Below, piece by piece: positions 1 to 9,832 of a stretch of DNA of 64,000 nucleotides (position 1 is the first letter of the stretch; each line of letters starts with the position of its first letter). This stretch comes from Chitinimonas prasina. Lineage in GTDB: Bacteria > Pseudomonadota > Gammaproteobacteria > Burkholderiales > Chitinimonadaceae. The stretch spans positions 1,516,117 to 1,580,116 of the forward strand of contig NZ_BSOG01000001.1 of NCBI RefSeq assembly GCF_030160395.1. The letters are read 5' to 3'. Position numbers and translations under genes: made by a program. A model generated the notes under the pieces. It was given only the letters and a program-made list of their open reading frames with translations, was not told the origin of the DNA and did no database searches.

Positions 1-216
1 GGCCATGCGGAGGAGGTGGAGATCGATTCCGCCGGCCGCATCCTGCTGTCTACCACCCTGCGCAGCTTTGCCCAACTCGACAAGGCCGTGGCCCTGGTTG
101 GCCTGGGCAGTAAGTTCGAGTTGTGGGATGAAGCGCGCTGGCATGCGCAAACCGCTGCAGCGCTGGCCATGTCGCCAGCCGATATTGCAGCCCAACTTGA
201 CGGTTTCGTGCTGTGA
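1..216 (+). CDS. mraZ: MraZ, C-terminal part (5' truncated by window edge)
   Basis: This is the end of MraZ, the DNA-binding regulator that heads the division/cell wall (dcw) cluster and controls its own operon. The frame is open from base 1 and ends in TGA at 214-216. The visible 71 residues contain the family signature DSAGRILLS (the second DxxGR half of the tandem AbrB-like fold), followed by the motif [11 protein letters not shown], which matches the usual GxxxxFEIW region. The stop overlaps the GTG start of rsmH. The first AbrB-like half lies outside the window, so the operator boxes cannot be seen. Confidence 0.88.
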   Translation, partial: GHAEEVEIDSAGRILLSTTLRSFAQLDKAVALVGLGSKFELWDEARWHAQTAAALAMSPADIAAQLDGFVL

Positions 217-1172
217 GCGCCGCTGACTTTCTCCACCGCACGGTGCTGCTAACCGAAGCGGTGGACGGGTTGGCCATCAAGCCCGATGGTTGCTACGTGG
301 ACTGCACCTATGGCCGTGGCGGCCATTCCCGCTTGATTCTTTCCCGTCTGGGACCAGCTGGGCGCCTGATCGCGTTCGACAAGGACCCGCAGGCCGTCGC
401 CAATGCCCGCAGCATTGCCGACCCCCGATTCAGCATCGTGCATGAGCCCTATGCCGCCTTCCACAGCGGCCTGGATGAATTGGGCGTGGGCCTGGTCGAC
501 GGTGTGCTGATGGACCTGGGTGTGTCTTCCCCCCAGATAGATGACGCCAGCCGTGGCTTCAGCTTTCGCTTTGATGCCCCGCTGGACATGCGCATGGATA
601 CGACCCGGGGCCAAACGGCCGCGGAATGGCTGGCAACGGCCGAGCAGGCAGACATCACAGAGGTGATACGGGACTATGGCGAAGAACGGTTTGCTAAACA
701 GATTGCAGGCGCGCTTGTTGCGGCTCGGGTCGAAAACCCTGTCGTCACAACAGGACAACTTTCCCAGATCGTGGCAAAGGCCGTCCGCACCCGGGAGCCG
801 GGCCAGGATCCGGCGACGCGCACCTTCCAGGCTATACGGATTTACATCAATCGTGAGCTTGAGGAGCTGTCGCTGACCTTGCCCCAGGCCCTGGGCCGCT
901 TGGCAGCGGGCGGTCGTTTTTCCGTCATTGCCTTCCATTCGTTGGAAGACCGTATCGTCAAGCGCTTCATGCAGGACGCCGCCAAGGCCGATCGCCTGCC
1001 CTCGCGCCTGCCGGTGCGGGCTGCTGATATCGGCGAGGCGCCGCTGAAGTTGATCGGCAAGCCGGTGCGAGCATCGCAAGCCGAAGTGGATGAAAACCCG
1101 CGCGCCCGCAGCGCCATTCTGCGTATTGCAGAGCGTACAGGTGCGCCCATTCCCAAAGGGATGAGCGCTTAA
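213..1172 (+). CDS. rsmH: 16S rRNA (cytosine-1402-N4)-methyltransferase RsmH
   Basis: RsmH (MraW) methylates N4 of C1402 in the decoding centre of 16S rRNA using S-adenosylmethionine. The 319-residue product has the usual family length. It shows the SAM-binding segment [10 protein letters not shown] near residues 30-39, the conserved [11 protein letters not shown], the [16 protein letters not shown] block, and the C-terminal [13 protein letters not shown] motif. The start is GTG at 213, overlapping the mraZ stop (GTGA). This implies translational coupling, and no other start gives the conserved N-terminus. It ends one base before ftsL, as expected for the second gene of a dcw cluster. Confidence 0.97.
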   Translation: MSAADFLHRTVLLTEAVDGLAIKPDGCYVDCTYGRGGHSRLILSRLGPAGRLIAFDKDPQAVANARSIADPRFSIVHEPYAAFHSGLDELGVGLVDGVLMDLGVSSPQIDDASRGFSFRFDAPLDMRMDTTRGQTAAEWLATAEQADITEVIRDYGEERFAKQIAGALVAARVENPVVTTGQLSQIVAKAVRTREPGQDPATRTFQAIRIYINRELEELSLTLPQALGRLAAGGRFSVIAFHSLEDRIVKRFMQDAAKADRLPSRLPVRAADIGEAPLKLIGKPVRASQAEVDENPRARSAILRIAERTGAPIPKGMSA

Positions 1173-1448
1173 GTGACGCGGTTGAACTTGTTGTTGCTCT
1201 TTGTCCTTATCGCCTGTGCGCTGGGGGTCGTTACCTCACAGCATAAAGCCCGGCGAGCCTATATCGAGTTGCAGAAGGCGCAGGCCGAGGCACGCCGTCT
1301 GGATGTGGAGTGGGGCCAGTTGCAGCTGGAGCAAAGCACCTGGGCCATGCATTCGCGGATAGAACGGGAAGCCTCGACCCGGCTGAACATGCGAGTGCCT
1401 GATGGCGCCCATACCCAGCTGGCTCCGGTGGCCGGAGGCGCGCAGTAA
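1173..1448 (+). CDS. ftsL: cell division protein FtsL
   Basis: FtsL is a small bitopic protein of the divisome that forms the FtsQLB subcomplex and activates FtsWI. The 91-residue product has one transmembrane segment at about residues 3-20 (LLLLFVLIACALGVV) and then a periplasmic coiled coil rich in Ala, Glu, Arg and Leu. It ends with the FtsL-like sequence IEREASTRLNMRVP. Sequence identity within this family is low, so the call rests on length, topology, this tail and position between rsmH and ftsI. It starts with GTG directly after the rsmH stop, and its TAA overlaps the ftsI ATG (TAATG). Confidence 0.93.
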   Translation: MTRLNLLLLFVLIACALGVVTSQHKARRAYIELQKAQAEARRLDVEWGQLQLEQSTWAMHSRIEREASTRLNMRVPDGAHTQLAPVAGGAQ

Positions 1449-3187
1449 TGGCCTATCGCACCAACAAGAACCTCGCCCTCAAGCTGCAGATGTGGCGTGC
1501 CTGGCTGGTGCTGGGCGGCTTGCTGACCTTGTTCCTGGTGCTGGTGGGGCGTGCTGCCTACCTGATGAGCTACAAGGAAGAGTTCCTGCGCGAGCAGGGC
1601 GAAGCCCGCTACAGCCGCCGGCTGGTGCTGGAAGCCAATCGCGGCATGATTACCGACCGCAACGGCGAGCCGCTGGCGATATCGACCCCAGTGCAGTCGG
1701 TCTGGGCCAGCCCACCGGACGTGCCCAAGCTGACCGACACGCAGCTGGCCAATCTGGCGCGTGCCCTGGGGCTCAAGCCGGCCGAGGTGAAGCGCAAGCT
1801 GGCCGACAAGAAGCGCGACTTCGTCTACCTGCGCCGGCAGATGCCGCCGGATGCCGCCGAGCGTGTGCTGGGCCTGGGCATTCCCGGTGTCGCCAAGCAG
1901 ACCGAGTACCGCCGCTTCTACCCGGCAGGCGAGGTGCTGGCGCATGTGATCGGCTTTACCGGCATAGACAACAAGGGCCAGGAAGGCTTTGAACTGACCC
2001 GTGAATCCATGCTGGCGGGCAAGCCCGGCAGTCGCCAGGTGATCAAGGACAGGCGCGGCTACATCGTCGAGGATGTGACCAGCATAGAGAAGCCACGTGA
2101 CGGCCAGACGCTGACGCTGAGCATAGACAGCAAGATCCAGTACTTGGCTTTCCGCGAGCTGAAGAAGGCGGTGGAGAGCACCAATGCCAAGGGGGGCGGC
2201 ATCGTGGTGCTGGATTCGCATACTGGTGAGGTGCTGGCGCTGGCGAACATGCCCAGCTTCAACCCCAATAACCGCGAGAAGCTGGATCCGGCCTCCCGCC
2301 GCAACCGGGCGTTGACCGATGTGTACGAACCGGGCTCCACCCTGAAGCCGTTCACGGTGGCGGCGGCCCTGGAGACGGGCAATGTCACGCCGCAGACGGT
2401 GGTGCAGACCGGCAACGGCAGATACAGCATCGGCCCCGCTACCGTGCATGACACCAGGCCGCATGGTGCCATCACGGTGGAGCAGGTGATACAGCGCTCC
2501 AGCAATGTAGGCACCAGCAAGCTGCAGCTCGACATGGGCAGGGAGTACCTGTGGACCTTCTACGACAGCCTGGGCTTTGGACAGCTGCCACGTAGCGGCT
2601 TCCCCGGTGAGGTAGCGGGCCGCTTGCGGCCCTGGAAGAACTGGGTACCGATAGATCAGGCCACCATGTCTTATGGCCACGGTATCTCGGTGAGTTTGCT
2701 ACAGATAGCGCGGGCCTATCAGATCTTTGCCACGGATGGCGAGATCAGGCCCATCAGTTTTCAGAAGTTGGTCGCTCCCTTGCCGGGGCGGTCGGTAATC
2801 AAGCCGGAAACGGCACAGGCGATACGCAAGATGCTGGAGATGGTGACCCAACCTGGAGGTACTGCGCTGCGCGCCCAAGTGGCGGGCTATCGCGTGGGCG
2901 GCAAGACCGGGACGGCGCACAAGCTGGCGGGCGGCGCGTACGCGACTGACAAATACGTGGGTTCGTTCGTGGGTATCGCACCCATGTCGGCCCCCAGGCT
3001 GATCGTGGCGGTGATGATAGACGAACCCGAACCGATACCTGGGCGTTACTACGGTGGCTACGTGGCTGCACCGGTATTCAGTGCCGTGGTGGCCGGCAGC
3101 CTGCGGGTGATGGGCATACCACCCGATGCGCCGCAGAACGTGCCGCAACTGGATATGTTGGGCGACCTTGTGAAGGAGGAAATGTGA
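1448..3187 (+). CDS. ftsI: peptidoglycan D,D-transpeptidase FtsI (penicillin-binding protein 3)
   Basis: FtsI is the septum-specific class B penicillin-binding protein that cross-links new peptidoglycan together with the FtsW glycosyltransferase. The 579-residue protein has a short cytoplasmic tail and a signal anchor at about residues 16-38. A dimerisation (PBP dimer) domain follows, then the transpeptidase domain. All three active-site motifs are present: S297-T-L-K (nucleophile Ser297), S351-S-N353, and K486-T-G-T. The start codon overlaps the ftsL stop and the TGA overlaps the GTG of murE. Nothing suggests loss of function. Confidence 0.97.
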   Translation: MAYRTNKNLALKLQMWRAWLVLGGLLTLFLVLVGRAAYLMSYKEEFLREQGEARYSRRLVLEANRGMITDRNGEPLAISTPVQSVWASPPDVPKLTDTQLANLARALGLKPAEVKRKLADKKRDFVYLRRQMPPDAAERVLGLGIPGVAKQTEYRRFYPAGEVLAHVIGFTGIDNKGQEGFELTRESMLAGKPGSRQVIKDRRGYIVEDVTSIEKPRDGQTLTLSIDSKIQYLAFRELKKAVESTNAKGGGIVVLDSHTGEVLALANMPSFNPNNREKLDPASRRNRALTDVYEPGSTLKPFTVAAALETGNVTPQTVVQTGNGRYSIGPATVHDTRPHGAITVEQVIQRSSNVGTSKLQLDMGREYLWTFYDSLGFGQLPRSGFPGEVAGRLRPWKNWVPIDQATMSYGHGISVSLLQIARAYQIFATDGEIRPISFQKLVAPLPGRSVIKPETAQAIRKMLEMVTQPGGTALRAQVAGYRVGGKTGTAHKLAGGAYATDKYVGSFVGIAPMSAPRLIVAVMIDEPEPIPGRYYGGYVAAPVFSAVVAGSLRVMGIPPDAPQNVPQLDMLGDLVKEEM

Positions 3188-4680
3188 AACCAGGCACTTG
3201 GCTTCTCCCTTCGCCCGATTGGGCTGCTATAGACGCGATCGCAGCAGGCCGGCGGGTGCTGGCCGATAGTCGGCAGATACAGCCCGGCGATGTATTCCTT
3301 GCCTACAAGGGCGAATACAGCGACGGCCGCGACCATATCGCCAACGCGATCAGTGCCGGTGCGGCTTGCATACTGTGGGAAGCCGAGGACTACGCCTGGC
3401 GCACTGAATGGGCTGCAGTGCCCAACCTGGCCATACCCCGGCTACGCGAACTGGCCGGCATCGTGGCGGCCCACCTGCTGGGCAATCCCAGCCAGGCACT
3501 GCATTGCGTGGGCGTGACGGGCACCAATGGCAAGACCAGCTGTGCCCATTGGCTGGCCCAGGCCTATACCCTGCTGGGCGAAAAGGCGGCCTTGATCGGC
3601 ACGGTGGGCTATGGCTTCCTGCCGCAGCTGGAAGAAGCCAGCCACACCACGCCTGATGCCGTCCGCTTGCAGAACCTGATTGCCCGCTATCGCAGCGAAG
3701 GCGCCAGCCACCTGGCCATGGAAGTCAGCTCGCATGGGCTGGAGCAGGCGCGTGCCCATGGGGTGGCCTTCCATACCGCCGTGTTCACCAATCTGACCCG
3801 CGACCACCTGGACTACCACGGCAGCATGGCAGCCTATGGCGCCAGCAAGCAAAGGCTGTTCGAGTGGGAGGGCTTGCGGGCTGCCGTAATCAATGCCGAC
3901 GACAGCTTTGGCGCCCAACTGTTGGCCCAGCTGCCAGCGGGGCTAGGCTTGTCCTATGGCCTGAATGCCGGCGATATCCGCGCGGACACGGTGGAAACCA
4001 GTCTGGCCGGACTCAGGCTGGCGGTGGCTACACCGTGGGGCCGGACCGAGATCAACAGCCCCCTGGTGGGGCGCTTCAATGCCTATAACCTGCTGGCCTG
4101 CCTGGGTGTATTGCTCAGCAGCGGGGTAGCGCTGGCAGATGCCGCCGCAGTGCTGGGCCGTATCGAATCGGCCAAGGGACGCATGCAACGCCTGGGTGGT
4201 GGTGACCTGCCGCTGGTGGTGGTCGATTATGCCCACACGCCGGATGCCCTGGAGAAGGCCTTGTCCACCCTGCGCGAGATCATGCCTGGCAAGCGTCGCC
4301 TGTACTGCGTGTTTGGTTGTGGCGGCGACCGGGACCGGGGCAAGCGCCCCGAGATGGCCCGTATCGCCTGCAGCCTGGCCAATACGGTGATCATCACCAA
4401 TGACAACCCACGTACCGAGGACCCCAAGCAGATCATCCACGACATTCTGGATGGCGTGGACGGCGCTTCGGCCAAGAACCCACATTTCGGCGACTACAGC
4501 GTACAGCGTGATCGCGCCGCGGCCATCGCCGCCGCCATCGAGCTGGCCGAGCCCGGCGACGTGGTACTGATCGCCGGCAAGGGCCACGAGGAATACCAGG
4601 ACGCGAACGGTGTGAAGGCGCCGTTCAGCGATGAACAACAAGCAAGGGCTGCATTGGCAGCCTGGAAGCCATTGAAGTGA
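3184..4680 (+). CDS. murE: UDP-MurNAc-tripeptide synthetase MurE (meso-diaminopimelate adding)
   Basis: MurE is the cytoplasmic ATP-dependent ligase that adds the third amino acid to UDP-MurNAc-L-Ala-D-Glu. The 498-residue product has the Mur ligase P-loop G113-TNGKTS at residues 113-119. The substrate-specificity motif D407-N-P-R410 marks enzymes that use meso-diaminopimelate rather than lysine, so the cell wall is predicted to be DAP type. The GTG start overlaps the ftsI stop (GTGA), and the TGA overlaps the GTG of murF in the same way. Length and motif order match proteobacterial MurE. Confidence 0.97.
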   Translation: MKPGTWLLPSPDWAAIDAIAAGRRVLADSRQIQPGDVFLAYKGEYSDGRDHIANAISAGAACILWEAEDYAWRTEWAAVPNLAIPRLRELAGIVAAHLLGNPSQALHCVGVTGTNGKTSCAHWLAQAYTLLGEKAALIGTVGYGFLPQLEEASHTTPDAVRLQNLIARYRSEGASHLAMEVSSHGLEQARAHGVAFHTAVFTNLTRDHLDYHGSMAAYGASKQRLFEWEGLRAAVINADDSFGAQLLAQLPAGLGLSYGLNAGDIRADTVETSLAGLRLAVATPWGRTEINSPLVGRFNAYNLLACLGVLLSSGVALADAAAVLGRIESAKGRMQRLGGGDLPLVVVDYAHTPDALEKALSTLREIMPGKRRLYCVFGCGGDRDRGKRPEMARIACSLANTVIITNDNPRTEDPKQIIHDILDGVDGASAKNPHFGDYSVQRDRAAAIAAAIELAEPGDVVLIAGKGHEEYQDANGVKAPFSDEQQARAALAAWKPLK

Positions 4681-6065
4681 ACAACGTCATGCTGACTCTC
4701 GCCGCTGCGGCCACCGCGCTGAATGCCACCTGGCGTGGCGACGGCGCCGTCGCTTTTCTGCGAGTGACGACCGATAGCCGTGATATCCAGCCGGGCGACC
4801 TGTTCGTGGCGCTCAAGGGCGAGCGTTTCGACGGCCACGATTTTGTGGCTGATGTGCTGTCCCGTGGTGCGGCGATGGCCATGGTGGAGACTGGCCATGC
4901 CTGCCTGACGGCCTTGCCCGAGACGGCCCCCCTGCTGCTGGTGGACGATACCCTGGCTGGGTTGGGCCGCCTGGCGGCCCATTGGCGCCGGCAGTTTGAA
5001 CTGCCCGTGGTGGCGGTGACAGGCTCCAGCGGCAAGACCACGGTGAAGGAGATGCTGGCCACCGTGCTGCGGCTCAAGGCGGGACACGACGCGGTACTGG
5101 CCACCACCGGCAACCTGAACAACCACATCGGCGTGCCGCTGATGCTGCTGCGCCTCTGTGCGCAGCATCGCTATGCCGTGATCGAGATGGGCATGAACCA
5201 TTTCGGCGAGATTGCCTATCTCTCCGGCCTGGCTGCCCCCACGGTGGCTTTGGTGAACAATGCCGGTACTGCCCACATTGAGTTCTTGGGGTCGCCCGCC
5301 GGCATAGCGCAGGCCAAGGGCGAGATATTTGATAGCCTGGCCGATAGCGGTACGGCCGTGATCAACCTGGACGACGAGTTCGCCGGCTACTGGCAAAGCC
5401 TGAACAAAAGCCGGGTGCGCCTGGGCTTTGGGCTGCTGCAAGGCGAGATACAGGCTCGAGAGGTGGAGATGCAGCCATTGAGCAGCCGCTTCACCCTGCA
5501 TACGCCCACCGGCGAAGCACCGGTGCACCTGCCAACGCCCGGTCTGCACAACGTGCGTAACGCACTCGCGGTGGCTGCGGCCGCCCATGCGCTGGGCCTG
5601 AGCTGCGGCGAGATTGCTGCCGGCCTGGCGGCATTTGCCGGTGCCAAGGGCAGGCTGCAGCAAAAGCGCGCCGCCAACGGTGCCTTGCTGATAGACGACA
5701 GCTACAACGCCAACCCCAGTTCCATCCAGGCTGCCATCGACGTACTGGCTGCCCTGCCGGCACCGCGCTACCTGGTGCTGGGCGATACCGGCGAGATCGA
5801 CGACGTGGTCAAGCGGCATGCCGAGCTGGGCAGCTATGCCAAGGCCAAGGGGCTGGAAACGCTCTACGCCACTGGCCAAGGCATGCGCCATGCCGTGGCG
5901 GCATTTGGCGACGGTGGCGCCTGGTTCGAGAGCCATGCCGAGCTGCTGGCCGCGCTCAAGCCTCGGGTGACTGCCGATACGGTGGTGTTGGTCAAGGGAT
6001 CGCGCTTTATGCGCATGGAACAGATCGTCGAGGCATTGACCTCGGCAGAAAGCAAAGGAGCCTGA
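4677..6065 (+). CDS. murF: UDP-MurNAc-tripeptide:D-Ala-D-Ala ligase MurF
   Basis: MurF adds the D-Ala-D-Ala dipeptide and completes the UDP-MurNAc-pentapeptide in the cytoplasm. The 462-residue product contains the ATP-binding loop GSSGKTT at about residues 116-122, the conserved [13 protein letters not shown] segment and the C-terminal DSYNANPSS motif typical of MurF. The GTG at 4677 is the overlapping start. An in-frame ATG four codons later (4689) is an alternative that would give a nearly identical protein. An AAAGGAG motif near the 3' end serves mraY, which begins one base after the stop. Confidence 0.96.
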   Translation: MNNVMLTLAAAATALNATWRGDGAVAFLRVTTDSRDIQPGDLFVALKGERFDGHDFVADVLSRGAAMAMVETGHACLTALPETAPLLLVDDTLAGLGRLAAHWRRQFELPVVAVTGSSGKTTVKEMLATVLRLKAGHDAVLATTGNLNNHIGVPLMLLRLCAQHRYAVIEMGMNHFGEIAYLSGLAAPTVALVNNAGTAHIEFLGSPAGIAQAKGEIFDSLADSGTAVINLDDEFAGYWQSLNKSRVRLGFGLLQGEIQAREVEMQPLSSRFTLHTPTGEAPVHLPTPGLHNVRNALAVAAAAHALGLSCGEIAAGLAAFAGAKGRLQQKRAANGALLIDDSYNANPSSIQAAIDVLAALPAPRYLVLGDTGEIDDVVKRHAELGSYAKAKGLETLYATGQGMRHAVAAFGDGGAWFESHAELLAALKPRVTADTVVLVKGSRFMRMEQIVEALTSAESKGA

Positions 6066-6066
6066 G

Positions 6067-7152
6067 ATGCTGCTGTGGCTCGCCAACCTGCTCGGAGAGA
6101 ATGTCCGGGCCTTCAATGTCTTCAATTACCTGACCCTGCGGGCGGTGCTGGCCACCATGACCGCGTTGTTCATCAGCTTCCTGCTGGGGCCGTGGGTCAT
6201 ACGCAAGCTGACCGAATTGAAGGTCGGCCAGGCAGTACGCGACGACGGCCCACAAACCCATCTGGTCAAGGCCGGCACTCCTACCATGGGTGGCACCCTG
6301 ATCCTGCTGGCCATAGGCCTGACCACCCTGTTGTGGGCGGATCTGAGCAACCGCTTTGTCTGGGTGGTGCTGGGCGTCACCCTGGGCACCGGCATCATCG
6401 GCTTTGTGGATGACTACAAGAAGGTGGCGCTGAAGAATCCCAAGGGCCTGTCCAGCAAGCAGAAGCTGTTCTGGCAATCCATCATCGCCATTGCCACCGG
6501 CTACTTCCTGGCCAACACCGCCACCCTGCCGGCCAATACCGAGTTCATCGTGCCCTTCTTCAAGCACGTGGCTTACCCCTTCGGCAGCATAGGCTTCATG
6601 GTGCTGACCTATTTCGTCATCGTCGGCACCAGCAATGCGGTGAACCTGACAGACGGCCTGGATGGCCTGGCGATCATGCCAACGGTGATGGTGGCCAGCG
6701 CACTGGCGATCTTTGCCTATGTGGCTGGCAACGCCAAGTTCGCCAGCTACCTGCTGCTGCCCCATATCCCCGGTGCCGGCGAGCTGGCCGTGTTCTGTGC
6801 CGCCATGGCCGGAGCTGGGCTGGGTTTCCTTTGGTTCAACGCCTACCCGGCCGAAGTATTCATGGGCGATGTCGGCGCACTGGCGCTGGGCGCGGCCCTG
6901 GGCACGGTGGCAGTGATCGTCCGGCAGGAGATCGTGCTGTTCATCATGGGTGGTGTGTTCGTGATGGAAGCACTCAGCGTGATGATACAGGTGGCCAGTT
7001 TCAAGCTGACCGGCAAGCGGGTTTTCCGAATGGCCCCATTGCACCATCACTACGAGCTCAAGGGCTGGAAGGAAACGCAGGTGGTGGTGCGGTTCTGGAT
7101 CATCACCATGCTGCTGGTGCTGGCCGGTCTGGCCACGCTGAAACTGCGCTGA
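6067..7152 (+). CDS. mraY: phospho-MurNAc-pentapeptide transferase MraY
   Basis: MraY is the polytopic inner-membrane enzyme that moves phospho-MurNAc-pentapeptide onto undecaprenyl phosphate, forming lipid I. The 361-residue product has about ten hydrophobic segments. Family hallmarks are the Asp pair D115-D116 in GFVDDYKK, the [10 protein letters not shown] catalytic loop and the [13 protein letters not shown] histidine motif. The start ATG at 6067 has a good AAAGGAG upstream. After the TGA there is a 136-base gap before murD, which is wider than most junctions in this cluster and holds a possible mini-ORF. Confidence 0.97.
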   Translation: MLLWLANLLGENVRAFNVFNYLTLRAVLATMTALFISFLLGPWVIRKLTELKVGQAVRDDGPQTHLVKAGTPTMGGTLILLAIGLTTLLWADLSNRFVWVVLGVTLGTGIIGFVDDYKKVALKNPKGLSSKQKLFWQSIIAIATGYFLANTATLPANTEFIVPFFKHVAYPFGSIGFMVLTYFVIVGTSNAVNLTDGLDGLAIMPTVMVASALAIFAYVAGNAKFASYLLLPHIPGAGELAVFCAAMAGAGLGFLWFNAYPAEVFMGDVGALALGAALGTVAVIVRQEIVLFIMGGVFVMEALSVMIQVASFKLTGKRVFRMAPLHHHYELKGWKETQVVVRFWIITMLLVLAGLATLKLR

Positions 7153-7160
7153 GAAGAAAC

Positions 7161-7292
7161 ATGCAGAACGTGGGACATCATCGGCTGCAAAGCAGCCTGG
7201 GCAAACAAGGAGCGGGGCGGCGCAATGGCCTTGCATCCGGTCTGGCCCGTGATGTCCTGCCAAATAGCGTTGCGGTTGGAGAGAGGCAATGA
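7161..7292 (+). CDS. possible 43-residue mini-ORF coupled to murD
   Basis: This open frame of 43 codons plus TGA starts with ATG 8 bases after the mraY stop, behind a weak GAGAAG. It ends so that its TGA overlaps the ATG of murD (ATGA). The predicted peptide is short, basic and without a recognisable domain (it begins MQNVGHHRLQ). It may be a translated bridge that couples murD to mraY, or a chance open frame in GC-rich spacer. murD also has its own GGAGAGAGG site, so coupling is not strictly needed. Two comparable mini-ORFs precede murC and ftsA. Confidence 0.3.
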   Translation: MQNVGHHRLQSSLGKQGAGRRNGLASGLARDVLPNSVAVGERQ

Positions 7293-8662
7293 ACTGGGAA
7301 GCAAAGCACATCACCGTGGTAGGCCTGGGGGCCACTGGACTTTCAGCTGCGCGCTGGCTGGCCCGCCATGGGGCGGTCGTGACCGTGGCCGACAGCCGTA
7401 GCAATCCGCCTGGCCTGAGCGAGCTGCAGGCCGCCTTGCCACAGGTGCCGGTCAAGCTGGGGCCGTTTACCAGCACGACTTTTGCCGGTGCGGAATACCT
7501 GGTGGTGAGTCCGGGCGTGCCGCTGGCCGAGCCGGCCATTGCGGCTGCGGTGGACCGTGGCATCGAAGCCATCGGCGATGTGGAGCTGTTCGCTCGCGCC
7601 CATGCGACGACCCAGTCCCGCGCCAAGATCATCGCCATTACCGGTTCCAACGGTAAGTCCACCGTCACCAGCATGGTGGGCGCCATGTGCGAGGCCGCCG
7701 GACTGAGCACCGTGGTGGCCGGCAATATCGGCCTGCCGGTGCTCGATGCCCTGCTGGAGATAGAAACCGAGGTACGGCCACTGCCCGATGTGTGGGTGCT
7801 GGAACTGTCCAGCTTCCAGCTGGAAACCACCAGCAGTCTGGCGCCCGATGCGGCGACGGTGCTGAACGTGAGCGAAGACCACCTGGACCGCTACGACACC
7901 ATGCTGCACTACGCCATGGCCAAGGCGCGCATCTTTGAAGGCCTGGGCGCCATGGTGCTGAACCGCGAGGATGGCTACTGCCGTGGCATGGCCCGGCCAG
8001 GCCGGCAGGTGTTCTGGTTTGGCCTGGACGCGCCGCGCTCGCCTACCGAATACGGCCTCAAGGCTTTTGGCTCGGGCCATGAGCTGGTGTGCGGCGACTT
8101 TACGCTGATGCTGGCCTCCGAGCTGCCGCTGGCGGGTCTGCACAATGCCGCCAACGCGCTGGCTGCCCTAGCGCTGACGCGGGCCATCGGCCTGCCCACC
8201 TTGCCCTTGCTGCAGGCCTTGCGACGTTTCCATGGCTTGCCACACCGGGTGGAGTGGGTGGCCGAGATCGGCGGCGTCAATTACTACGACGACTCCAAGG
8301 GAACCAATGTCGGCGCCACCGAGGCTGCCCTCAAGGGTATGAGCCAAGCCGTGGTGCTGATCGCCGGCGGCGACGGCAAGGGGCAGGACTTCAGCCCACT
8401 GGCCGCAGCCTGCCAGGGCAAGGTCAGGGCCGCCGTGCTGATAGGCCGGGATGGCCCGCAGGTGGCCGCCGCCCTCGCCCGCACTGGGGTCAAGTTGATC
8501 ACGGCTGGCAGCATGGAAGAAGCGGTTGCCCTGGCGGCAGCCGAGGCCCAGGTCGGTGATGCTGTGCTGATGTCGCCGGCCTGCGCCAGCCTGGATATGT
8601 TCAAGAACTACGCTCATCGCGCCGAGGTATTCATCGCGGCGGTGAAGGCGTTGGAGCAATAA
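7289..8662 (+). CDS. murD: UDP-MurNAc-L-alanine:D-glutamate ligase MurD
   Basis: MurD adds D-glutamate to UDP-MurNAc-L-Ala in the cytoplasm, the second ligase step of the pentapeptide pathway. The 457-residue product has an N-terminal Rossmann-like UDP-binding domain (VVGLGATGLSAARWLA). The Mur ligase ATP loop GSNGKST is at about residues 119-125, and the C-terminal region carries YYDDSKGTNVGAT and a nucleotide-binding AGGDGKGQDF. The ATG at 7289 has a GGAGAGAGG ribosome binding site 3 bases upstream. The TAA is followed after 3 bases by ftsW. Confidence 0.97.
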   Translation: MNWEAKHITVVGLGATGLSAARWLARHGAVVTVADSRSNPPGLSELQAALPQVPVKLGPFTSTTFAGAEYLVVSPGVPLAEPAIAAAVDRGIEAIGDVELFARAHATTQSRAKIIAITGSNGKSTVTSMVGAMCEAAGLSTVVAGNIGLPVLDALLEIETEVRPLPDVWVLELSSFQLETTSSLAPDAATVLNVSEDHLDRYDTMLHYAMAKARIFEGLGAMVLNREDGYCRGMARPGRQVFWFGLDAPRSPTEYGLKAFGSGHELVCGDFTLMLASELPLAGLHNAANALAALALTRAIGLPTLPLLQALRRFHGLPHRVEWVAEIGGVNYYDDSKGTNVGATEAALKGMSQAVVLIAGGDGKGQDFSPLAAACQGKVRAAVLIGRDGPQVAAALARTGVKLITAGSMEEAVALAAAEAQVGDAVLMSPACASLDMFKNYAHRAEVFIAAVKALEQ

Positions 8663-8665
8663 GAC

Positions 8666-9832
8666 GTGAAGCTGTTCTATCAGGCCCTCAAGCGCCGCCC
8701 CGCCATGCATGGCTATGACCAGTCCCTGGTCTGGGCCGTGTTGGCGCTGCTCGCCATCGGCCTGGTGATGGTCTATTCGGCTTCCATCGCGGCGGCTGAA
8801 GTGGATAAGGACACGGGTTTTCGCTCCAGCTATTTCCTCTGGCGCCACGGCATTTTCCTGGGGGTGGGTTTTATGGCCGCCTTTGTGGCCTTCCAGATCC
8901 CCATACGCATCTGGCAGCAGTACGCGCCTTATCTGTTCCTGTTGGGTATCGCCCTGCTGATCATGGTGCTGATACCGGGCATAGGCCGGGAAGTGAATGG
9001 CTCCAAGCGCTGGCTCAGCCTGTTCGTGGTCAACTTCCAGCCCTCCGAGGCCATGAAGTTCTTTGTGGTGCTGTATGCCGCCGACTACACGGTACGCAAG
9101 GCCGCCTACATGCACAGCTTGGTCAAGGGCTTTGTGCCCATGTTCGTGGTGATGCTGGTGACGGGTGTGCTGTTGCTGGCCGAGCCCGACTTCGGCGCGT
9201 TGGCCGTGATCACCGCCATTGCCATGGGCACCTTGTTCCTCGGTGGCTTTGACTGGCGCTTGTTTGCCGGTCTGGTGGTCATGCTGCTGATCAGCTTTGT
9301 CGGTTTCATTCTCACCTCGCCCTATCGCATGGCGCGGGTGATCGGCTTCATGGACCCCTGGCAGGACCCCTATGGCAAAGGCTACCAGCTCAGTCACAGC
9401 CTGATTGCATTTGGCCGGGGCGAATGGACCGGTGTGGGTCTGGGGGGCTCGGTGGAGAAGCTCAGCTACCTGCCCGAGGCTCATACCGATTTCCTGATGG
9501 CCATCATTGCCGAGGAATTCGGCTTTGTCGGCGTGGCGGTCGTGGTGGTGCTGTTTGCCTGGGTAGTGTTCCGCGCCTTCGCCATCGGCATACAGGCGGC
9601 CAAGCTGGAGCGCTACTACTCGGCCCTGGTGGCCCAGGGCGTAGGTATGTGGCTAGGCATACAGACCTTCATCAATGTCGGCGTGAACGTCGGCCTGCTG
9701 CCCACCAAGGGTCTTACCCTGCCGCTGCTGTCTTTTGGCGGGTCCGGCATTCTGTTCAACCTGATTGCCCTGGCTGTCCTGCTGCGCGTGGATTGGGAAA
9801 ACCGGCAAATGATGCGGGGGTACACGGTATGA
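8666..9832 (+). CDS. ftsW: peptidoglycan glycosyltransferase FtsW
   Basis: FtsW is the SEDS-family septal glycosyltransferase that polymerises lipid II together with FtsI. The 388-residue product has about ten transmembrane helices and the SEDS signatures [13 protein letters not shown] and [14 protein letters not shown]. The start is taken as GTG at 8666, 3 bases after murD. An ATG at 8705 ([10 protein letters not shown]) is a possible alternative that would remove 13 residues of the cytoplasmic N-terminus. The TGA overlaps the ATG of murG. Confidence 0.96.
   Translation: MKLFYQALKRRPAMHGYDQSLVWAVLALLAIGLVMVYSASIAAAEVDKDTGFRSSYFLWRHGIFLGVGFMAAFVAFQIPIRIWQQYAPYLFLLGIALLIMVLIPGIGREVNGSKRWLSLFVVNFQPSEAMKFFVVLYAADYTVRKAAYMHSLVKGFVPMFVVMLVTGVLLLAEPDFGALAVITAIAMGTLFLGGFDWRLFAGLVVMLLISFVGFILTSPYRMARVIGFMDPWQDPYGKGYQLSHSLIAFGRGEWTGVGLGGSVEKLSYLPEAHTDFLMAIIAEEFGFVGVAVVVVLFAWVVFRAFAIGIQAAKLERYYSALVAQGVGMWLGIQTFINVGVNVGLLPTKGLTLPLLSFGGSGILFNLIALAVLLRVDWENRQMMRGYTV

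Noticed and set aside
4494-7830. Long minus-strand open frames (543 and 607 codons) opposite murE to murD
   Set aside because: The plus-strand genes have full catalytic motifs and overlapping starts; the antisense frames have low-complexity His/Gln/Gly-rich products.
9424-9828. N-terminal extension of murG in frame
   Set aside because: The extension lies wholly in ftsW in another frame; the ATG overlapping the ftsW stop gives the normal MurG length.
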